Shown here piece after piece: positions 1-7,590 of a stretch of 41,118 nt of DNA. The first letter of the stretch is position 1; the number at the start of each line of letters is the position of its first letter. Under the pieces are notes generated by a model. That model saw only the letters and a program-made list of their open reading frames with translations. It was not told the DNA's origin and did not search any database. The stretch is from Gaiellales bacterium (GTDB lineage Bacteria > Actinomycetota > Thermoleophilia > Gaiellales > JAICJC01). The stretch is from positions 1 to 41,118 of the forward strand of contig DASUHM010000040.1 in assembly GCA_036273515.1 (NCBI GenBank), given 5' to 3'. The position numbers and the translations under genes are program-made.

Positions 1-382
1 GGCGACGTCACACGCACGCGCCGTGGTGTGCCTCAGCGATCACAAGACAGATTATCCCTCGTATGCGCGGGCGGTGAGACTCGGCCGACCCTCTGGTGAC
101 GCCACCGTCTACGAGCTGTTCGGCTGGCTCATGGCCGCAGACGCCGCCACCGGTGACGGCAGCGACGCGGAACCCCTGCTACGAGCTGGGGAAGCGCCAG
201 TGCACGCAGACGATCCGGAAGATCGAATCCAGGTCGGCGCAAGAATTACCTCTTGGCGGCGTGCCGGCACGCGCCTGCGGCGTGCTCACGTCGCGGGAGG
301 AGCAGTACGGCGCGCGCCCTTCGACCGGCGCCGCGACGGTTCCCGGCTCGCGCCCAAGCGCAGGGTGAGATCATCTCGCCCG
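1..382. other. No supportable gene
   Basis: This stretch has open frames on the plus strand, but none reads like a protein: they are arginine- and proline-rich with no recognisable motif. The open frame of the following gene extends back through it to base 23, yet only the part from 383 looks like real coding sequence. I saw no tRNA-like, CRISPR-like or repeat structure. It may hold the decayed end of a gene whose body lies outside the window. Confidence 0.5.
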
Positions 383-622
383 ATGCCCCTGCATCCCGTA
401 CTCGACCCCGGCATCGTGTGGGTGCGACGCGACTGCATCCGCTGGGGCGACCGCGGCCCGTACCACTGGACGGCCGAATGCATCGACGGACGGGCGCTGG
501 TCGAGCTCGATCGCCGCGAAGCAGAGGCGATGCGGAACCTGCGTCCCTGCAAGCTGTGCATGTCGCGAGCCCGCAAGCTCAGGGGCCGGGCAGCCCAGGC
601 GCGGTGCCTGCCCCGGTCGTAG
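383..622 (+). CDS. Small putative metal-binding protein
   Basis: A 79-residue protein of unknown role. The central part reads VWVRRD...GPYHWTAEC, then about 25 residues later RPCKLC. This His-x3-Cys plus Cys-x2-Cys layout, following a Val-Trp-Val strand, resembles small zinc-binding modules in which a YHxxxC strand is followed by a helix and a PCxxC knuckle. I chose ATG 383 because the longer upstream extension in the same frame is low-complexity. No convincing Shine-Dalgarno sequence precedes it. The last 44 bases overlap the end of the convergent gene at 579-1079. That overlap, or the true C-terminal tail, is uncertain. No function is claimed. Confidence 0.5.
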   Translation: MPLHPVLDPGIVWVRRDCIRWGDRGPYHWTAECIDGRALVELDRREAEAMRNLRPCKLCMSRARKLRGRAAQARCLPRS

Positions 623-1079
623 CCGGCGTCATCTCGGCGAACCGCTGCGCGTCGGCGGCGGCCATCGTGCGGCATGTCGCGGGCCCGGCCCGCCAGAGGA
701 TCTGGTGGGCGTACCCGGGATCCGGCATCTCGAGCCCGATCACACACCACCTGAGGCCCGGCTGGCCGAGGAAGGCGACGCGGCAGTCGTAGGGGCTGAA
801 GCCGATCCCGCTGCCCGTGAGCAGCGTCGGCACGCCCGGCGGCCGCCGGAACCGCGCCGATGACGCGACGCAGCGGGCGTCGTCGACCCCCGTGACCGAC
901 GTCCGCAGCCAGTCCTCGGCCGCACCGGCCGAGCCGACCGGTTGCTGCCCGGCGCCCATGACGCCGCCCGCGCCGACCGGATGCTGGCCCTCGCCGAAGA
1001 GCCCGAGGTCGGCGCGGTACTGCCAGCCGCTCGCAATCAGGACGGCGACGAGCACGACCAGAAACGAAAGCGGACGCAT
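579..1079 (-). CDS. Secreted or membrane-anchored hypothetical protein
   Basis: A 166-residue protein that starts MRPLSFLVVLVAVLIASG, a short basic end followed by a hydrophobic segment, so a signal peptide or N-terminal anchor is likely. The mature part has spaced cysteines (ARCVAS, YDCRVAF, RWCVIG, ATCRTM) and the segments GIGFSPYDCRVAF and GYAHQILWRAGPATCRTM, which look like a small disulfide-stabilised extracytoplasmic domain. I recognise no family. A start five codons upstream (ATG at 1094) is possible. A hexamer GACACT lies six bases before ATG 1079, with TTGATC 16 bases further upstream, so a near-leaderless promoter is conceivable. It converges on the small zinc protein at 383-622. 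Confidence 0.6.
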   Translation of the reverse strand: MRPLSFLVVLVAVLIASGWQYRADLGLFGEGQHPVGAGGVMGAGQQPVGSAGAAEDWLRTSVTGVDDARCVASSARFRRPPGVPTLLTGSGIGFSPYDCRVAFLGQPGLRWCVIGLEMPDPGYAHQILWRAGPATCRTMAAADAQRFAEMTPATTGAGTAPGLPGP

Positions 1080-1216
1080 GCTTCGAGTGTCCACGTCCCC
1101 GCGCCGAGATCAACACGCTGCGCAGTGGTGAACGCCTGGTGGCGGCCCGGTGACCATGTGGTGGGCTCGGGCGGGGCGATGTCCCGCCGACAGCGCGGCC
1201 CGGCGCTGAGGATCGG

Positions 1217-1764
1217 ATGCGTCTTACCACCATGCTCGTGCTGGCCACGGTCGCCGTCGCGACGTTCGCGCCGGCCGCCTCGGCTGCCACCACCGTCCCG
1301 CCGGACCGGGACCAGGCCGGTCCCGACCCGTCGGCGACCCAGCAGTTCACGTTCGCGGGCGGCCGCATCGCTCGTTCGCGCCGATCCGGGGCACGGTCGC
1401 CTCGGGCGGCGTCTGGTGCTTCCGCCGCGCGCAGAGCGTGAGCGTGCTCACCTGCACCGACATCTACGCCCCCAACGACGTGTGGTCGGTCAGCGGCCTC
1501 GTCGACGGGTCGTCGTGGCGCCCGCTCCAGTGCACCGTCGCACCTGACGGCGCCGGCGTCCACGGCGCCGGCGCACGCGACTTCGTGCCTGCGTGCTCCA
1601 CCGCGTTTCAGTGGTGGCCCAGCAACGCGGAGATCCGCACCGAGGTCGTCACCCAGTTCACGAATGCGCGGGACCAGTCGTTCCAGACGGTCGACTACTC
1701 CCAGCCCGTGACGTTCACCTTCCCGGCCTGCTCGGGTGGCGGAACGTACGGCGGCCCGGTCTGA
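1217..1764 (+). pseudogene. Secreted protein gene broken by a frameshift
   Basis: Two adjoining frames together describe one secreted protein of about 180 residues. The first frame starts at 1217 with MRLTTMLVLATVAVATF and an Ala-rich cleavage region (APAASAATT), then reads sensibly to about TQQFTFAGG near 1362. It then turns into an arginine-rich tail ending at 1441. The second frame is sensible from about 1375 (SFAPIRGTVASGGVWCF, then VSVLTCTDIYAPNDVW) to the stop at 1764, with cysteines at CTDIY, QCTV, ACST and ACSGG. A single-base indel between about 1355 and 1380 would join them. It may be a true lesion or a sequence error. The fold is unknown. Confidence 0.55.
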
Positions 1765-1786
1765 GCTGATCCCGGCCAGCCGGCCG

Positions 1787-1820
1787 GACGCGGTGGGCGG
1801 GCGACCTCGCCCGCCGCGTC
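1787..1820. terminator. Bidirectional hairpin between convergent genes
   Basis: GACGCGGTGGGCG pairs with CGCCCGCCGCGTC (one G-T wobble) around a short loop. The right arm runs into the stop codon (1819-1821) of the minus-strand cyclase gene, and the left arm is 22 bases past the plus-strand stop at 1764. There is no T-run. Confidence 0.5.
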
Positions 1821-4800
1821 AGGCCGAGGCCTCGGCCTCGACCCGCTCGAGCGCCGCCTCGGCCTGGCGGGCGAACCCGGCCGCCTCCCGCTCCTTGCTG
1901 TCGGCGAGCGCCCGCCGCAGGAGCGCCTTCGCGGCATGGCGCTCCCCGGCCGCCTCGTACCCGGCGGCGGCGTCGAGGCGGGCGTGGAACTCGATGCCCG
2001 GGTAGTCGATGTCGGCCAGGATCGCGACGATCTCGTCGGCGAGCGTCCGCGCCTCGGCGGGCCGGCCCTGCGCGGCGTAGACGCGGGCGGCGGCGCCGCG
2101 CCAGAGGAGCGCCGACCAACGGTCCGAGGGCGATGTCAGCGCCCGCGCCTCGGCACTCCGGCGTGCCGCCTCGTCGACATGTCCTGCCAGCGCGAGCGCG
2201 CGGGCCAGCTGCCCGATGACGGACGAGGCCGAGCCGACGTCGCCGATCTCGCCCGCACTGGTGGCCGCGCCGGCCAGCGGCTCGATGGCAGCATCCGGGC
2301 GTCCCGCGTCGAGGAGCGCTGCGCCCTTGATCCATTCGGAGATGTATGCCTTGAACCCGAGCTCCTGCGCGATCGCGACCAGATCCGCGACGGTCGCGAC
2401 AGCGGCGTCCGTCTCACCACGCTGGGCGAGCAGGACCGCCGCGTCCGCCAGGTAGTCGGCGCGGATCGTCCGCCCGAACCCCGACGCGGTACCCTCGCCC
2501 TCTCGCAGGAGGTCAGGGATCCGGCCGCGTCCCCGAAGCAGGAACATGACGCCGGCCACCGCACCGAACGCCTCCAGCCAGGGCGAGGCCGCCCGCCGTC
2601 CCAGGTCGAGCGTCCGTCCGGCGGCGGCTCGCGCCGTGGCGCAGCGAAGGAGCGTGTTCCCCTCCCAGATCGACGTGATGTACCAGAGCCGGGCGGCCTC
2701 GCCGAGGCGGCCGGCCCGCTCGCTCTCCTCCGCGCCGGCGCGTGCGTCGTCGAGCGCCGCCTGTTCCTCTCCGACGCCGATCTCCGTGCCGGTCGAGAGC
2801 TCGATCATCCGCCCGAGCGACTCGCAGACAAGCTGCGCCGGCCGGTCACCGCTGCCGCCTGCGGCGGCGCGGGAGGCGGCCGACATCGCGACGGCTGCGT
2901 CGATGTAGCCGGCGTTGAGCATCCACCCCGCACAGTCCGCGATGGCGATCGAACGGCCGGGATCATCGGCGGGGAGGAGCCCGGCGACCCGGCGCAGCAG
3001 GCCCGCGGCCTGAGCGAAGTCTCCCTGCGCGGCGGTGCGGTCGGCGACGCGCCGGTAGAGGGTCGCCGAGCGCCGTGCCAGGGCGCGCGTCTCCGCGCCG
3101 ACGTCGCCGATCTCGACCCGATAGCGGGCAGCCTCGGAGAGATGGTGCCCGAGCAGCTCCTCGTACTCGCTCACGCGTTCGCCCGCGAGCGCCTCCAGCC
3201 ACCCGGCGAACGCCTCGTGCCAGCGCGCCCGGACTTCCTTCGCCACTCGCTCGTAGGCGGCCTCGCGGATCAGGATGTGACGGAAGCGATAGGCGTCCTG
3301 GCCGGGCAGGGCCGCCTGATCGGCGCGGAAGAGCTGTTTGCGCGCCAGCGTCCGGACGGTCGGCAGGAGCTCGTCCCGGGACGCGCCGAGCGCCGTCAGC
3401 GCCCCCACGTGGAACACCTGCCCCTCGATCGACGCCCGCTCGACGACGCCGCGTTCGGCGCTCGAGAGCCGGTCGAGCCGCGCCGTGAGCAGCGCCTGGA
3501 TGGTCGGCGGGAGCTCGACCCGGTCGATCGCGCCGGCGACCTCGACGCCGCCGTCGACGCGCTGGAGATGGCCGTCGTCGAGCAGCACGCCGACGAGCTC
3601 CTCGACGAACAGCGGGTTGCCCTCGGCCGCCCGGACGATCCGGTCGGCGACGTCCTCCGGGACATCGCTGCCCAGGAGTGCGCGCACCAGGGCATCGCCA
3701 TCGGTTTCGGAGAGCGGCTCCAGCAGCAGCGTGGTCGCGTTCAGTTTCCCTCCCGACCAGTCCGGGCGCGCATCGAGGAGCTCGGGCCGGGCGATGCAGA
3801 GGACCAGCACGGGCGCGTCCGGCAGCCACTGGGCGAGGTCGTCGATCAGGTCGAGCAGCGGCGGCTCGGCCCAGTGGATGTCGTCGAACGTGACGACCAG
3901 GGGTCGCCGTGCGGCCACCGCCCCGAACAGGTTTCGGAGAGCGATCCGCGCGTCTTCGATCCGGGCGTTCGCGCCCGCGAGGCCGAGCAGCGATCCGACG
4001 CCGTCGGCCACCTCGCCGGCGATGTCCGCGTCGACCAGTGCGCCGAGCTTCGCGCGCACGTCGTCGGGCGAGTCGCGCTCGTCGACCTGGGCGAGCGACT
4101 TCACCGCTTCCGCGAGCGCCCAGTACGTCACACCCTCCCCGTAGGAGAGACACCGGCCGGCGCAAAGGGCGGCGGCGCCCGGGTCGACCCCACCGAGGAA
4201 CTCCGCAACGAGGCGCGATTTGCCGACCCCCGCGGCGCCGAGCACGGTCACGACCTGGCACGACCGCGCCTCGGTCGCCCGGTCGAACGCGTCCTGGAGC
4301 GTCCCCAGCTCGCGTACGCGGCCGACCAGGGCGGTCGCCGCCGGCCGCAGCCGGCGGGCCGGGTCGTCGTCGACCGCGACCAGCCGGAACGCGGCGACGG
4401 GATCGGCCTTCCCGCGCAGGTCGAGCGGCTCGACCTCCTCGGCGATGACGGATTCGTGGACCAGCCGGTGCGTGCGCGCGCCGATCAGGATCTCGCCCAC
4501 CGGCGCTGCCTGCTGGAGCCGCGCGGCCGTGTTCATCGTGTCGCCGGTGGCGATGGTGCGGGCCGCCGGGGACGCGCCGACGACCACCTCGCCCGTGGCG
4601 ACGCCGATGCGGACCCCGAGCCGCACGCCGAGCCGTGCGTGCAGATCCTCGCCGAGCACGCGCACGGCCTCGCGGGCCTCGACCGCGGCGCGGACGCCGC
4701 GCAGGGCGTCGTCCTCGTGCGCCGCCGGCACCCCGAAGAGCGCGACGACCGCGTCGCCGATGAACTTCTCGACGTGGCCGCCGTGGCGCTCGAGGGCGGC

Positions 4801-5019
4801 GGACACTGCGCCGAAGTAGCGGTTCATCACCTCCCGCACGGCCTCCGCGTCGAGCTGCTCGCCGAGCTGCGTCGACCCGGCCACGTCCGCGAAGAACACG
4901 GTCACCACCCGCCGGGAGGCGGCCGGCTCGTCCCCGCGCTGCACCGGCGCCGCGCAGGCGGGGCAGAACCGGGCGCGCGCGGGCAGTGGCTCGCCGCACC
5001 TCGTGCACGTCGCGTCCAC
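1819..5019 (-). CDS. Adenylate cyclase-STAND ATPase regulator with zinc ribbon and helical repeats
   Basis: A 1066-residue cytoplasmic signalling protein. Residues 1-25 hold a zinc ribbon (CTRC...CPAC). Residues about 38-200 form a class III nucleotidyl cyclase domain with metal aspartates in FFADVAGST and FIGDAVVALFG, the adenine-selective Lys in EKFIGD, and Asp and Asn/Arg in GDTMNTAARL. Walker A GAAGVGKS (about residue 263) and Walker B-like VVTFDDIHWAE mark an AAA/STAND ATPase domain. The C-terminal 500 residues are Ala-rich helical repeats of TPR type. All key cyclase residues are present, so cAMP synthesis is plausible. GTG 5019 is chosen because the open frame upstream only mirrors the aldo/keto reductase on the other strand. 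The ligand and partner are unknown. It is divergent from the reductase, with a pump remnant between. Confidence 0.9.
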   Translation of the reverse strand: MDATCTRCGEPLPARARFCPACAAPVQRGDEPAASRRVVTVFFADVAGSTQLGEQLDAEAVREVMNRYFGAVSAALERHGGHVEKFIGDAVVALFGVPAAHEDDALRGVRAAVEAREAVRVLGEDLHARLGVRLGVRIGVATGEVVVGASPAARTIATGDTMNTAARLQQAAPVGEILIGARTHRLVHESVIAEEVEPLDLRGKADPVAAFRLVAVDDDPARRLRPAATALVGRVRELGTLQDAFDRATEARSCQVVTVLGAAGVGKSRLVAEFLGGVDPGAAALCAGRCLSYGEGVTYWALAEAVKSLAQVDERDSPDDVRAKLGALVDADIAGEVADGVGSLLGLAGANARIEDARIALRNLFGAVAARRPLVVTFDDIHWAEPPLLDLIDDLAQWLPDAPVLVLCIARPELLDARPDWSGGKLNATTLLLEPLSETDGDALVRALLGSDVPEDVADRIVRAAEGNPLFVEELVGVLLDDGHLQRVDGGVEVAGAIDRVELPPTIQALLTARLDRLSSAERGVVERASIEGQVFHVGALTALGASRDELLPTVRTLARKQLFRADQAALPGQDAYRFRHILIREAAYERVAKEVRARWHEAFAGWLEALAGERVSEYEELLGHHLSEAARYRVEIGDVGAETRALARRSATLYRRVADRTAAQGDFAQAAGLLRRVAGLLPADDPGRSIAIADCAGWMLNAGYIDAAVAMSAASRAAAGGSGDRPAQLVCESLGRMIELSTGTEIGVGEEQAALDDARAGAEESERAGRLGEAARLWYITSIWEGNTLLRCATARAAAGRTLDLGRRAASPWLEAFGAVAGVMFLLRGRGRIPDLLREGEGTASGFGRTIRADYLADAAVLLAQRGETDAAVATVADLVAIAQELGFKAYISEWIKGAALLDAGRPDAAIEPLAGAATSAGEIGDVGSASSVIGQLARALALAGHVDEAARRSAEARALTSPSDRWSALLWRGAAARVYAAQGRPAEARTLADEIVAILADIDYPGIEFHARLDAAAGYEAAGERHAAKALLRRALADSKEREAAGFARQAEAALERVEAEASA

Positions 5020-5083
5020 GCGAGCAGCATGGCCGCGCCCGCGACCCGGTGTCAAGAACAGCCGGTCGCGACCGGGGCGCCCG

Positions 5084-5274
5084 CATCGTGGTGCGCATCT
5101 TCGGCCCGACCTTGGGGGTTGCGGGCGAACGCCGATCAGATCACGCGTGCCATCGCGGACGTCGACGGCGTGATCGACGCGCATCCGGACTTCTCCGAGG
5201 ACCTCCCGCACGTCGACGTGCGGCTCGGCCAGGCCGCCGCCCGGGTGGCGGCCGGCGGTCGCCGGCCGGGCTAG
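5084..5274 (+). pseudogene. Remnant of an RND-type efflux permease
   Basis: The gap between the cyclase gene and the aldo/keto reductase encodes, in two frames, a stretch resembling the porter region of CusA/HAE-type RND permeases. IVVRIFGPTLG (5084-5116) continues after a one-base shift in a G-run near 5114-5120 as LRANADQITRAIADVDGV, then DLPHVDVRLGQAA, ending at TAG 5272-5274. The family pattern is VVRxFGPDLxVLRxKADEVxxAIAxIDGV followed by a P-x-V-x-V strand. No start and no other part of the roughly 1000-residue pump is present. I assign it from remembered family pattern only. It could be a chance match, but two consecutive in-order segments argue against that. Confidence 0.4.
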
Positions 5275-5277
5275 TGT
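5272..5277 (+). promoter_or_regulatory. Candidate -10 for a leaderless aldo/keto reductase transcript
   Basis: TAGTGT lies nine bases before ATG 5287 and no Shine-Dalgarno sequence is present. No clear -35 is seen. Confidence 0.35.
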
Positions 5278-5286
5278 CCGCCCGCG

Positions 5287-6063
5287 ATGCCGCAGACGAC
5301 GATCACCCTCGGCGACACCGAGGTCAAGCGCCTCGGGATGGGCTCGAACCGCCTCGAGCACACGCCGCAGAACATCGAGTTCGTGCGCGCCGCGGTGGGG
5401 GCCGGCATGACCCACATCGACACCGCCTACCTGTACACATCGGGCGAGAGCGAGCAGACCGTCGGTTCGGCGCTCGACCTGCCCCGCGACGGGCTCGTGG
5501 TCGCCACGAAGGGCGGCTACCGCGAGGGCGAGGGCAAGCCCGACGTCCTGCGCGCACAGATCGACGAGAGCCTGCGCCGCCTGCAGACGGAGGTCATCGA
5601 CCTCTACTACCTGCACCGCGTCCATCCGGACACGCCGCTCGAAGATTCGATGGCCGTGATCGCCGAGGCCCGTGACGCAGGGAAGATCCGCCACGTGGGC
5701 ATCTCCGAGGTCGACGTCAGCCAGATCGAGCGCGCCCGGGCGGTCGTCCCGATCGCCGCCGTCCAGAACCTCTACAACCTGGCCGAGCGCGACCACGACG
5801 ACGTCATCGACCACTGCGCCGAGCAGGGCATCGTCTTCGTCCCGTACTTCCCGCTCCGCGGCAAGGATGCGCCGGCGGTCGCCGAGATCGCCCGGCGCCG
5901 CGGCAAGACCGCGAGCCAGATCGCCCTCGCCTGGCTGCTGCATCGCTCTCCGGCGGTGCTGCCGATCCCCGGCACGCTCTCGCTCGACCACCTGCGCGAC
6001 AACCTGGCGACGCTCGAGATCGAGCTCGAGCAGGCCGAGCTCGACGCGCTCGGCTCGATCTGA
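5287..6063 (+). CDS. Aldo/keto reductase
   Basis: A 258-residue NAD(P)H-dependent oxidoreductase with the AKR (alpha/beta)8 barrel. The catalytic tetrad is visible: Asp and Tyr in HIDTAYLYTSGESE (residues about 43-56), Lys in VVATKGGY and His in DLYYLHRVHP. The cofactor region is represented by VGISEVDV, AVQNLYN and the C-terminal VLPIPGTLSLDHLRDN, a typical phosphate-binding loop. The protein is a little shorter than usual (280-330), lacking part of the loop regions. The substrate cannot be deduced. It converges on the STAS gene with a 10-base gap. Confidence 0.9.
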   Translation: MPQTTITLGDTEVKRLGMGSNRLEHTPQNIEFVRAAVGAGMTHIDTAYLYTSGESEQTVGSALDLPRDGLVVATKGGYREGEGKPDVLRAQIDESLRRLQTEVIDLYYLHRVHPDTPLEDSMAVIAEARDAGKIRHVGISEVDVSQIERARAVVPIAAVQNLYNLAERDHDDVIDHCAEQGIVFVPYFPLRGKDAPAVAEIARRRGKTASQIALAWLLHRSPAVLPIPGTLSLDHLRDNLATLEIELEQAELDALGSI

Positions 6064-6073
6064 GCCTCGCCGT

Positions 6074-6454
6074 CTAGACCTGCTCCAGGCCGCCGCTCAT
6101 CCGGGCGGCGTCGATGCCCGCGGTGAGGTCGTCGTGCACCGCGAGGGCGTCGGCCAGGCGCACCAGGTCGGCCAGGCGCCGGGCGGCCGACCCCGGCGGC
6201 GCGACCACGGACACCGCCGACCCGTCGTCGGCGCCCTCGAGCAGCGCCCCGATGATCGTGCTGTCCACGAACCCGGCCCCGGACAGGTCGACCACGATCG
6301 GCCCACCCGCGGCGCGGACGTGCCCGAGCTGCTCGCGCAGGCTCGGCTGGGTGGCGATGTCGTGCTCGCCATGGAGCGAGAGCAGCCACACCCCGGCGCG
6401 GCTCTCGACGTCGATACGGCTGTCCGGGAGATCCGGCACGCCCGGTTCGCTCAT
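6074..6454 (-). CDS. STAS-domain anti-anti-sigma factor
   Basis: A 126-residue single STAS domain of SpoIIAA/RsbV type. The motif IVVDLSGAGFVDSTIIGAL contains the Asp-Ser that is phosphorylated in this family by an RsbW/SpoIIAB-like kinase; it is preceded by LHGEHDIATQPSLREQL. In the family the unphosphorylated form binds the anti-sigma kinase and frees an alternative sigma factor. ATG 6454 is preferred because AAGGA lies eight bases upstream; ATG 6463 in the same frame would lack that spacing. No intact partner kinase gene is adjacent, but an apparent fragment of one lies at 6878-7059. Confidence 0.85.
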   Translation of the reverse strand: MSEPGVPDLPDSRIDVESRAGVWLLSLHGEHDIATQPSLREQLGHVRAAGGPIVVDLSGAGFVDSTIIGALLEGADDGSAVSVVAPPGSAARRLADLVRLADALAVHDDLTAGIDAARMSGGLEQV

Positions 6455-6574
6455 GGGGACCATCCTTGTTCCGTCCCCATCGCGAACTGCGCGTGCTGCG
6501 CCGGCCAAGGAACCAGGTTGGTGACGAGGACCTGGGCGGGCCGGCGACCGGGGCAGCCTAGCAGCGTGAGCCCG

Positions 6575-6604
6575 TTCACATCGCCCCTGGGAAAGGGGTA
6601 CGCT
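6575..6604 (+). promoter_or_regulatory. Promoter of the 6613 gene
   Basis: TTCACA (6575-6580), an 18-base spacer and TACGCT (6599-6604) form a recognisable sigma-70-type promoter. The -10 ends eight bases before ATG 6613, so the mRNA would be leaderless or nearly so. Confidence 0.5.
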
Positions 6605-6612
6605 GGGCGCAC

Positions 6613-6828
6613 ATGAGCGACGCCGCGATCGCCTGCAGGTTCCCCGGCTGCGAGCGGGAGGCCGTGGTGCCGGTGCTGCCGACCGGCGAGGAGGGGCTCG
6701 CCCTCTGCCCGGAACATCGCGAGCTGCTCCTCGACGATCCCGAGGAGTTCCGCCGGCTGTGGGGCGCGCTCGACCCGCGCCCGCGCGACCAGCGTCCGCC
6801 CTACCTGCAGGACCCGGCCGCCGGCTGA
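6613..6828 (+). CDS. Small zinc-finger-like protein
   Basis: A 71-residue acidic protein. It starts MSDAAIACRFPGCEREAV and continues LALCPEHRELLLDDPEEFRRLWG. The Cys-x4-Cys and Cys-x2-His pairs, about 25 residues apart, could bind one zinc ion. I know no named family, but the compact domain and the clear upstream promoter make it a convincing gene. Function unknown; no conserved partner is visible next to it. Confidence 0.7.
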   Translation: MSDAAIACRFPGCEREAVVPVLPTGEEGLALCPEHRELLLDDPEEFRRLWGALDPRPRDQRPPYLQDPAAG

Positions 6829-6877
6829 TCCCCGCCGCGGTTTCGCGGAGCGCCTTCCCGGGAGCGCCGGGGGCCTG

Positions 6878-7059
6878 GTGAGGGGTGGGGCACAGCTCGC
6901 GGGGAGCGACCTGCACATACGGCTGGCGGCCGTCCCCGAAAGCGTCCCGGACGCGCCTGCGCGTGCGCCGCTGGTGCGATCCGCCGCATGTTCCCCGGGT
7001 TCACGCTCGCCCAGACGGAGCCCGGAACGCGCGTCACCATCCGCGCGCCGGCCGCCTGA
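6878..7059 (+). pseudogene. Possible remnant of an RsbW-like anti-sigma factor
   Basis: The spacer contains SDLHIRLAAVPESVPDA (about 6905-6955, one frame), followed in a second frame by RLRVRRWCD. In a third frame it has MFPGFTLAQTEPGTRVTIR, ending at TGA 7057-7059. The first part resembles the N-terminus of HATPase_c anti-sigma factors (L-x-L-PAxPESVxxAR), and the last resembles their C-terminal strand pair (EPGTRVxxR). The nucleotide-binding middle is missing. If correct, an anti-sigma gene has decayed to its two ends close to the STAS gene at 6074-6454. The matches are short and remembered, so confidence is low. Confidence 0.3.
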
Positions 7060-7074
7060 ATCGCATCCGGAGCG

Positions 7075-7407
7075 GTGAAGATTGACGGTTTCTGCGATGA
7101 TGCCGCCGTGGAGCACGAGCGGGAGCAGGAGCGCGAGCTGCGGCGCTGGGCCGTCGGGCTCGCGGGCGCCCGGGAGGCCGATCGCCGGGCGACAGGCAAG
7201 GCCATCCTGATGCTGCTCGAGCGGATCGACTCGTTGCGGGCCGAGCTCGAGCGGCGGCCGGTCGATGTGGCCGTCCCCGAGGCGGACCTCGAGCCGGTCG
7301 CCGAGCCCGAGCCGGAGCCTGCTTCAGGGACCGATCCCGACGAGGACACGATGGTCGTCGGCCTGCGCGAGCGCCTGCGGGCGGTCACTCACAGAAGCCA
7401 CGACTGA
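7075..7407 (+). CDS. Hypothetical acidic/coiled-coil protein
   Basis: A 110-residue protein with an N-terminal charged helix (EHEREQERELRRWAVGLAGAREAD, then AILMLLERIDSLRAELERR) that could form a coiled coil. A Pro/Glu-rich linker follows (EPVAEPEPEP), then a short basic tail (GLRERLRAVTHR). No known family. The start is unsure: GTG 7075 has GGAG close upstream, while GTG 7108 would begin VEHEREQE and better match the helical region. The linker composition is typical of small cytoplasmic actinobacterial proteins of unknown role. Confidence 0.55.
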   Translation: MKIDGFCDDAAVEHEREQERELRRWAVGLAGAREADRRATGKAILMLLERIDSLRAELERRPVDVAVPEADLEPVAEPEPEPASGTDPDEDTMVVGLRERLRAVTHRSHD

Positions 7408-7590
7408 GCTGGTGGCTCCGAGCGACCCACGCGCCGCCCGGAGCCCAGTCGCGCCGAGTCGCTTGCGTGGCAATCCTGTGCCCGGCTGCGCACATCGAGC
7501 GAGCCCCCTCCGGCGGGCAACCGCGGCTCCCTCGACGAAGGCCGGATTCCCACCGGCGTCCGGTTTCTAACGGCGGCGAGAATTCCGTCC

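Noticed and set aside
1936-5274. Plus-strand open frame of 1112 codons
   Set aside because: It is antisense to the cyclase regulator and has low-complexity Arg/Gly/Pro composition; only its last ~50 codons (the RND-like piece) may be meaningful.
5020-5991. N-terminal extension of the cyclase regulator to a 1390-residue protein
   Set aside because: The extra 324 residues are the antisense of the aldo/keto reductase gene and of the pump remnant. A zinc ribbon begins right after GTG 5019.
7408-7590. SAM-type riboswitch upstream of the alpha/beta hydrolase
   Set aside because: GGGCAACCGCGG-like pieces are suggestive, but the required stems and conserved ends could not be assembled by eye.
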